Below are positions 15,324-19,593 of a DNA stretch of 19,593 nucleotides, piece by piece; positions within the stretch are counted from its first letter, which is position 1; the number at the start of each line of letters is the position of its first letter. Source of the DNA: Bacteroidales bacterium (GTDB lineage: Bacteria > Bacteroidota > Bacteroidia > Bacteroidales > JALTDM01). The stretch covers positions 1 through 19,593 of the forward strand of contig JALTEO010000283.1 of the NCBI GenBank assembly GCA_027073875.1. The letters run 5' to 3'. Under the pieces are notes generated by a model. That model saw only the letters and a program-made list of their open reading frames with translations, searched no databases and was not told the origin of the DNA. The position numbers and the translations under genes were made by a program.

Positions 15324-17612
15324 TTATTTTTTAATTTTCTTCATCGCTTTTTCAAGTTGCTCTATGCGTTTCAGCAGGTCTTTGTTTTCTTTCCTAAGTT
15401 GAATAATTTGCAGTTGCTGATTTTCAACAGCTTCCAAAGTTTGGAAAGACATTCGTGTCATATTAATACCGTCTTTTTCGTCTTTGGCAGCTGTCAGCCA
15501 AGGCAGGTGTCCGTGGCGGTTGATGTATCTTTCGATGTAGTCTATACTGAAATCTTTCGTGTAATTCGGTTTAAATACAAAGTCAGGTTTGTCATAAGTA
15601 TTTGAACTTGTTCCGTAATAAATATCTCCGGTTACACGGGCATCGCCATCAACTGTCAATAATTTATCGGCTGTATTTGTATTAATGCCGACATTGCCGT
15701 TTTTTAGTACTGTTACGGCATTATGGCGAATAGTATCATGAGCATCATAATCATAATAACCATTACCTACAACAAAAATTGGGTCAGTATTTTTCCATTG
15801 ATTATACCCATTTGTTAACACAAAAGATGTATCATTAAAACTTCCAATAATTGTAGCACAATATGTTTTTGCTTTTGTATAATATCCCATTGCTATAGAA
15901 TTATATCCAGTTGCAACAGCATGATCTCCTATTGCTGTAGCAACATAAGCATTTGCAACTGATTCAGATCCTATTGCAGTAGAAGCATCCCCATCAGCTA
16001 AAGTATATTCCCCCAAGGCAGTAGAAACATAACCTTTTGCAACAGCATGTGCTCCTATTGCCGTAGAAGCCATACCTTCAGCAATAGTATATTTTCCCAT
16101 TGCTGTACAATAGTCTTCAGCAGTTGTAAAATAACCAATTGCTACACCACCTTCTCCATTCGTAATCGCATCTCTACCCATAGCAATAGAAAAAGCATCA
16201 TTTGCTATTGAACCAAGTCCCATTGCAATAGAAAAATCTCCATTAGCATGTGCCCCTCCTCCAATAACATTTGCACACCATCCAGTAGCTACACAATGAT
16301 ATCCCATGGTTAATGAATTATCTCCGCTTGCAGTATCTCGCATTCCAAAAGAAACTGCTCCGTAACTATTACTTATACACCCCATGCCAAAAGAATAAGA
16401 ATAATCAGATAAAGCTTTTGGGGCATTTACATGTACATAACTTCCTAAACTATAATTCCAATATTCACCCGGTCCTCCCAATGCAAAACTATAGTCACCA
16501 ATAGCCATAGTACTATCACCTATTGCTATAGAATAATCACCTCTTGCTTTTGATCTATATCCCAATGCCTGAGAATAATTACCTATTGCTTTACTTTCAA
16601 AACCGGTAACAAATGAATTGGTACCTACACTATCCGGACTTTCTATCAAAACTCTTCCTGTCAAAAATGCTTCCTTGTTAGGATACCACAAAATACGAGC
16701 TTCACTGGGATTAATGATATTGGCTGTGGTATTTGGTGAGATATTAAAATACTCTTGCCCTGTTCCTGATTTTGTGCCACTGCGACCACTCACGGCAAAA
16801 CCACCTTTCAATACGCCTTTGGCTCCGGATTCTTTAAAATAAATCCGGGTGCTGTCAGGACGAACCACCAAATAATCATTTTTTGATACTGATGTGCCAC
16901 TGCGACCACTCACAGCAAAGCCACCTTTTAACACACCCTTAGAGTTATCATCCTTAATGAAAAAATGTACACTGTCAGGATAAACAACAAAAACAGTTTG
17001 TCCTGCTTTATTTTTGACTTCCAAAATAGGAATAGTATCAGGTGCATTGGCATCTTGTTGGATAATCATTCGTCCATCGTCAGCACTTTGTCCCACGGTA
17101 AATTTATTTTTTGTAAAATCCCAATGCAAATCGGGATCAGCACTTATTTTTCCATTCTTGTTAAGCTGAATATCTCCGGAATTACCTGCCACACCGGAAG
17201 AGCCGGCATTTTTAGCATACATCGCATAGGGCACAGAAATAAATTGTTGTGTGCCCATATCCACAAAACCACTGCCTTGATCAATTTGTACATTAAGAAA
17301 ATACGAATCATTTCCCCAATCAATCGTGGCAAAATCACCGGAGTTGACGGTACCTTGACCGATTTGGAGATTAACTAAACCGAAATCGTTAGTTGTTACA
17401 GAGTGATTTTCAGAATAAACAAGGGTGCCGCTTGCACTTCCTTGGTGAATGTTAAACTGAAAGGTTACCGAAGTGTCCGCTAATGGTTGTCCTGCATTAT
17501 TACGGACAATTGCTTGATACGAAAAACTTTCAGGTGCTTGTGCTAACACAGTTGAAAGTATGACGCTAAAAGTCAAAAGTGTTAGAACTGTTTTTAAAAT
17601 TGAATTTTTCAT
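15324..17612 (-). CDS. YadA-head fibre protein with a coiled-coil tail
   Basis: Predicted exported surface fibre of 762 residues. From the ATG at 17612: a signal peptide (KNSILKTVLTLLTFSVILSTVLAQ), then an N-terminal domain common in Bacteroidota (ESFSYQAIVRNNAGQPL through FISVPYAMYAKNAG). Next come two 40-residue repeats containing KGVLKGGFAVSGRSGT. A head of roughly 16 fourteen-residue YadA-type repeats of the form A-G--S-A-G follows (about residues 333-591, e.g. ASTAIGAHAVAKG). A cap (IFVVGNG, HNAVTVLKNGNVGI) precedes a tail domain (DFSIDYIERYINRHGHLPWL, GINMTRMSFQTLEAVENQ) and a final leucine-zipper-like coiled coil. YadA heads trimerise as left-handed beta-rolls. There is no YadA membrane anchor and I see no type IX C-terminal signal, so the route of surface attachment is unclear. 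The in-frame TTG at 17645 is rejected because the ATG fits the signal peptide. Confidence 0.88.
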   Translation of the reverse strand: MKNSILKTVLTLLTFSVILSTVLAQAPESFSYQAIVRNNAGQPLADTSVTFQFNIHQGSASGTLVYSENHSVTTNDFGLVNLQIGQGTVNSGDFATIDWGNDSYFLNVQIDQGSGFVDMGTQQFISVPYAMYAKNAGSSGVAGNSGDIQLNKNGKISADPDLHWDFTKNKFTVGQSADDGRMIIQQDANAPDTIPILEVKNKAGQTVFVVYPDSVHFFIKDDNSKGVLKGGFAVSGRSGTSVSKNDYLVVRPDSTRIYFKESGAKGVLKGGFAVSGRSGTKSGTGQEYFNISPNTTANIINPSEARILWYPNKEAFLTGRVLIESPDSVGTNSFVTGFESKAIGNYSQALGYRSKARGDYSIAIGDSTMAIGDYSFALGGPGEYWNYSLGSYVHVNAPKALSDYSYSFGMGCISNSYGAVSFGMRDTASGDNSLTMGYHCVATGWCANVIGGGAHANGDFSIAMGLGSIANDAFSIAMGRDAITNGEGGVAIGYFTTAEDYCTAMGKYTIAEGMASTAIGAHAVAKGYVSTALGEYTLADGDASTAIGSESVANAYVATAIGDHAVATGYNSIAMGYYTKAKTYCATIIGSFNDTSFVLTNGYNQWKNTDPIFVVGNGYYDYDAHDTIRHNAVTVLKNGNVGINTNTADKLLTVDGDARVTGDIYYGTSSNTYDKPDFVFKPNYTKDFSIDYIERYINRHGHLPWLTAAKDEKDGINMTRMSFQTLEAVENQQLQIIQLRKENKDLLKRIEQLEKAMKKIKK
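16774..16980 (-). repeat. 120-bp direct repeat in the stalk of the first fibre gene
   Basis: Two copies, 16774-16860 and 16894-16980, exactly 120 nt apart. Both encode D-S, a variable stretch, then KGVLKGGFAVSGRSGT. The core TGTGCCACTGCGACCACTCA is identical in both. The paralogue to the right carries the same repeat and runs off the window inside its second copy. Confidence 0.85.
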
Positions 17613-17649
17613 ATATTTTAATTTATTGGTGTCATTTTTTAACAACTCC

Positions 17650-17685
17650 CGAAAATCTCAAAACTTCGTTTTGAATAGATTTTCG
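17650..17685. terminator. Strong inverted repeat between the two fibre genes
   Basis: CGAAAATCT (17650-17658) pairs perfectly with AGATTTTCG (17677-17685), and inside it CAAAAC (17659-17664) with GTTTTG (17668-17673) around a TTC loop; only AAT (17674-17676) bulges. It lies after the relic tail and before the complete fibre gene. It may end the upstream transcript or act as a leader structure; no T-run follows directly on the minus strand. Confidence 0.5.
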
Positions 17686-17693
17686 TGAATGTT

Positions 17694-17750
17694 CTATTTT
17701 GTTTTTATTTGTTTTTCGATTTTTTCGAGGCGTTTTAGTATTTCTTGATT
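17694..17750 (-). pseudogene. Relic of a fibre-protein C-terminal coiled coil
   Basis: Between the two fibre genes the minus strand encodes NQEILKRLEKIEKQIKTK followed by TAG, with a stop codon directly upstream. It matches the style and register of the last residues of the downstream paralogue (KDLLKRIEQLEKAMKKIKK). It lies beyond the stop of the S74-tailed gene. I read it as the surviving end of a fibre tail that was replaced or deleted. It is short, so chance A-rich DNA is possible. Confidence 0.45.
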
Positions 17751-17812
17751 TTATTTTCTCATAATGTAACAATTTTCAATGCTTTAAAAAAGTTTGAATA
17801 TTAAAGTATAAA

Positions 17813-19593
17813 CTATTTTTTTGTTACGCCAAGAGTTGATTTTAGTGTTTCAACTTCTGCCTTTAAAGAATTTAATGATTTCTCAAATTCTTTTTTATCA
17901 TTTCTTAATGCAGTATTTTCATTCTCAAGTTGTTTTATTTTTGTTTCCTGTTCCTGCATGGCTTTTATCAATACCGGAATTAAAGCCGTGTATTTCATTC
18001 CCAATGTTTTATTTTTATCGTTACCAACAGTAACAACTTCAGGAACTACCTTTTTTACTTCCTGAGCAATTAAACCGAGATTCCGTCCCGGCATTTGAGA
18101 ATTTTTCCAATCAAATGATACAGGATGAAGTTTCATTACAGTATTTAATCCATAATTAATATCTTTTATATTTTTCTTCATTCTTCTATCGGAAGTTTGA
18201 ATGGTTCCATTTTTTGCATAAACTGCTATCCATCTACGGGAAGAAGTTCCAAGATTGGAAACATTGTCTGCATGCGGATAAACATCAGCACCACCCAGTA
18301 TTAAATCTTGCCAAGAGCTATTGTCTCTATCATAGGATTGAATTAATCCCTTATCATTACTATAAGCTAACTCTAATCCTGCACCTTGAGAAGGCCAATC
18401 ATTACCTTGTGCACGAATGAGACCGTTAACATCTAATTTATTAGATGGTGTATTAGTACCTATGCCAACTTTACCATTTTTTAAAACTGTTACAGCATTA
18501 TGACGATTGCTATTGGAACCATTACCAATTACAAATAAGGGGTCCGTATCTATCCAACTAGTGTCTGAGTAGTTTGTATTATATTCATTAAATCTGCCTA
18601 TAATAGTTGATAGATATGAATGTGCTTCCGAGAAATATCCCATTGCTGTGGAATAAGTTCCACTTGCCGTTGTACGGTATCCCATTGCTGTGGAATAAGT
18701 TCCACTTGCTTTTGTTTCTCTTCCCATTGCTGTAGAATTATATCCACTTGCTGTTGTGTAATCTCCTATTGCTGTGGATGCAACTCCACTTGCTATTGAT
18801 CCCCATCCCATTGCTGTAGCCATATCTCCACTTGCGGTTGTATAAAGTCCTATTGCTGTGGAAACATCACCACTTGCTGTTGTTCCATATCCCATTGATG
18901 TTGAATACGATTCACTTGCTATTGTCTTATATCCTATTGCTAATGAATTATGTCCGCTTGCTGTATCTAATGCTCCAATTGACACAGCACCTTTACTGTT
19001 TGAAACACAGCCCATTCCAAATGCATAAGTGTAATCGGCTGTTGCCTGAGGACCATTAGCGATATCCCAAGAAGATGTATTGGAATTATAAAAATTTCCA
19101 TGTCCACCAAGGGCAAAGCTATAATTACCGGTTGCTTTGGATCCTGTACCAAAAGCAAAAGAACTTTCTCCTGTTGCCTTTGCATTATTTCCTATGGCAG
19201 TAGAATTGTCGCCAAGAGCTCTTGCTTTATAACCTAATGCCTGTGAATAATCTCCAATAGATTTACTTTCAAAACCTGTTGCCCAAGAGTTTTGTCCAAC
19301 ACTATCAGCAGACTCTACTAAAACTTGTCCTGCCATAAAAGCATCTTTTTTAGGATACCATAAAATACGAGCTTCACTGGGATTAATAATGTTCGCTGTA
19401 GTATTTGGTGAAATATTAAAATACTCTTGTCCTGCTCCTGATTTTGTACCACTGCGACCGCTGACAGCAAAACCACCTTTTAATACGCCTTTATTACCGG
19501 ACTCTTTAAAATAAATCCGTGTACTGTCTGGACGAACTACTAAATAATCATTTTTTGATACAGATGTTCCACTTCGCCCACTCACAGCAAAGC
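17813..19593 (-). CDS. YadA-head fibre protein with S74 intramolecular chaperone tail (5' end outside window)
   Basis: Second fibre paralogue, at least 593 residues and incomplete: the frame runs to the window edge, and the GTG at 19585 is only an internal Val of the AVSGRSGT repeat. The stalk (KGVLKGGFAVSGRSGT, SPNTTANIINPSEARILWYP) is very close to its neighbour. The head has about 16 YadA-type repeats in an uninterrupted 42-nt register over 18597-19016, then the cap TDPLFVIGNG and HNAVTVLKNGKVGIGTNTP. The tail is different: after SNLGTSSRRWIAVYAKNG comes the peptidase S74 domain, with the conserved start TSDRRMKKNI, PVSFDWK and LGLIAQEVKKVVPEVV, and a final coiled coil. In phage endosialidases and many tail fibres this domain helps trimer folding and then cleaves itself off before the conserved Ser (codon 18193-18191). 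The signal peptide is expected outside the window. Confidence 0.9.
   Translation of the reverse strand, partial: FAVSGRSGTSVSKNDYLVVRPDSTRIYFKESGNKGVLKGGFAVSGRSGTKSGAGQEYFNISPNTTANIINPSEARILWYPKKDAFMAGQVLVESADSVGQNSWATGFESKSIGDYSQALGYKARALGDNSTAIGNNAKATGESSFAFGTGSKATGNYSFALGGHGNFYNSNTSSWDIANGPQATADYTYAFGMGCVSNSKGAVSIGALDTASGHNSLAIGYKTIASESYSTSMGYGTTASGDVSTAIGLYTTASGDMATAMGWGSIASGVASTAIGDYTTASGYNSTAMGRETKASGTYSTAMGYRTTASGTYSTAMGYFSEAHSYLSTIIGRFNEYNTNYSDTSWIDTDPLFVIGNGSNSNRHNAVTVLKNGKVGIGTNTPSNKLDVNGLIRAQGNDWPSQGAGLELAYSNDKGLIQSYDRDNSSWQDLILGGADVYPHADNVSNLGTSSRRWIAVYAKNGTIQTSDRRMKKNIKDINYGLNTVMKLHPVSFDWKNSQMPGRNLGLIAQEVKKVVPEVVTVGNDKNKTLGMKYTALIPVLIKAMQEQETKIKQLENENTALRNDKKEFEKSLNSLKAEVETLKSTLGVTKK
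18597..19016 (-). repeat. 42-bp tandem repeat array encoding the YadA head
   Basis: CC-ATTG or a close variant recurs at 18597, 18639, 18681, 18723, 18765, 18807, 18849, 18891, 18933 and 18975, always 42 nt apart. Each unit encodes one 14-residue head repeat (STAMGY-T-ASG-Y). The units at 18639 and 18681 are almost identical at the DNA level, which suggests recent duplication or gene conversion. Confidence 0.85.

Noticed and set aside
15118..15402. Plus-strand open frame of 94 codons in the intergenic region
   Set aside because: Half of it lies antisense to the fibre gene's conserved coiled coil, and it shows no signal peptide, domain or promoter.
8202..17612. Type IX secretion C-terminal sorting domain on the giant or fibre proteins
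   Set aside because: The C-termini are a SPOR module and coiled coils; no conserved beta-sandwich sorting motif is visible.
17613..17645. N-terminal extension of the first fibre protein from TTG at 17645
   Set aside because: It would place a charged 11-residue stretch before a classical signal peptide that begins at the ATG at 17612.
18597..19016. CRISPR-like array
   Set aside because: The period is 42 nt with no spacer/repeat division, and each unit codes for a YadA head repeat in frame.
15324..19593. Phage tail-fibre region or prophage
   Set aside because: S74 and fibre-like heads recall phage fibres, but no capsid, portal, terminase, baseplate or integrase gene is present, and the first protein has a secretion signal peptide.

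Overview
The window reads as a chromosomal segment of a member of the Bacteroidota. The support is the low GC content, an almost ideal Bacteroidota sigma-factor promoter (TTTG, 19 nt, TAnnTTTG) before a WecA/MraY-type gene, several TTG starts, Bacteroidota-typical surface proteins (a RemB/Wzi-like beta-barrel, an AsmA-like protein, a TPR/PD40/SPOR giant, YadA-head proteins) and the lack of Shine-Dalgarno sequences. I cannot place it below phylum; no rRNA, tRNA, CRISPR array or complete insertion sequence was seen.

Layout: a plus-strand nitronate monooxygenase-like flavoprotein enters from the left edge and ends at 941, overlapping the 3' end of a convergent orphan histidine kinase by 18 bp. 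Every other gene lies on the minus strand. Read in the direction of transcription (right to left) they are: a truncated YadA-head protein with an S74 self-cleaving chaperone tail (17813-19593), a complete paralogue with a different coiled-coil tail (15324-17612), a giant 2.26-kilo-residue envelope protein (8202-15017), a flavin reductase-like protein 8 nt behind it, a WecA-type polyprenyl-phosphate sugar-1-phosphate transferase coupled by a TTGA overlap to a RemB/Wzi-like outer-membrane protein, a 134-bp palindromic repeat, an AsmA-family protein and the histidine kinase.

Taken together the region is mostly cell-envelope biology: starting lipid-linked glycan synthesis (WecA-like), a barrel connected with capsule or gliding (RemB/Wzi-like), lipid or outer-membrane homeostasis (AsmA), a probable peptidoglycan-bound scaffold (triple SPOR) and two surface fibres. 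The two flavoproteins look unrelated to this theme.

The observations most worth following are: the giant gene, which looks like the front half of PorE (TPR plus beta-propeller) joined through about 1,200 residues of coiled coil to three SPOR modules instead of an OmpA domain; the fibre paralogues, which share stalk and head but carry unrelated tails, with an 18-codon relic of a third tail between them; and two -7 promoter boxes whose TTTG contains the TTG that would otherwise be called as a start codon.
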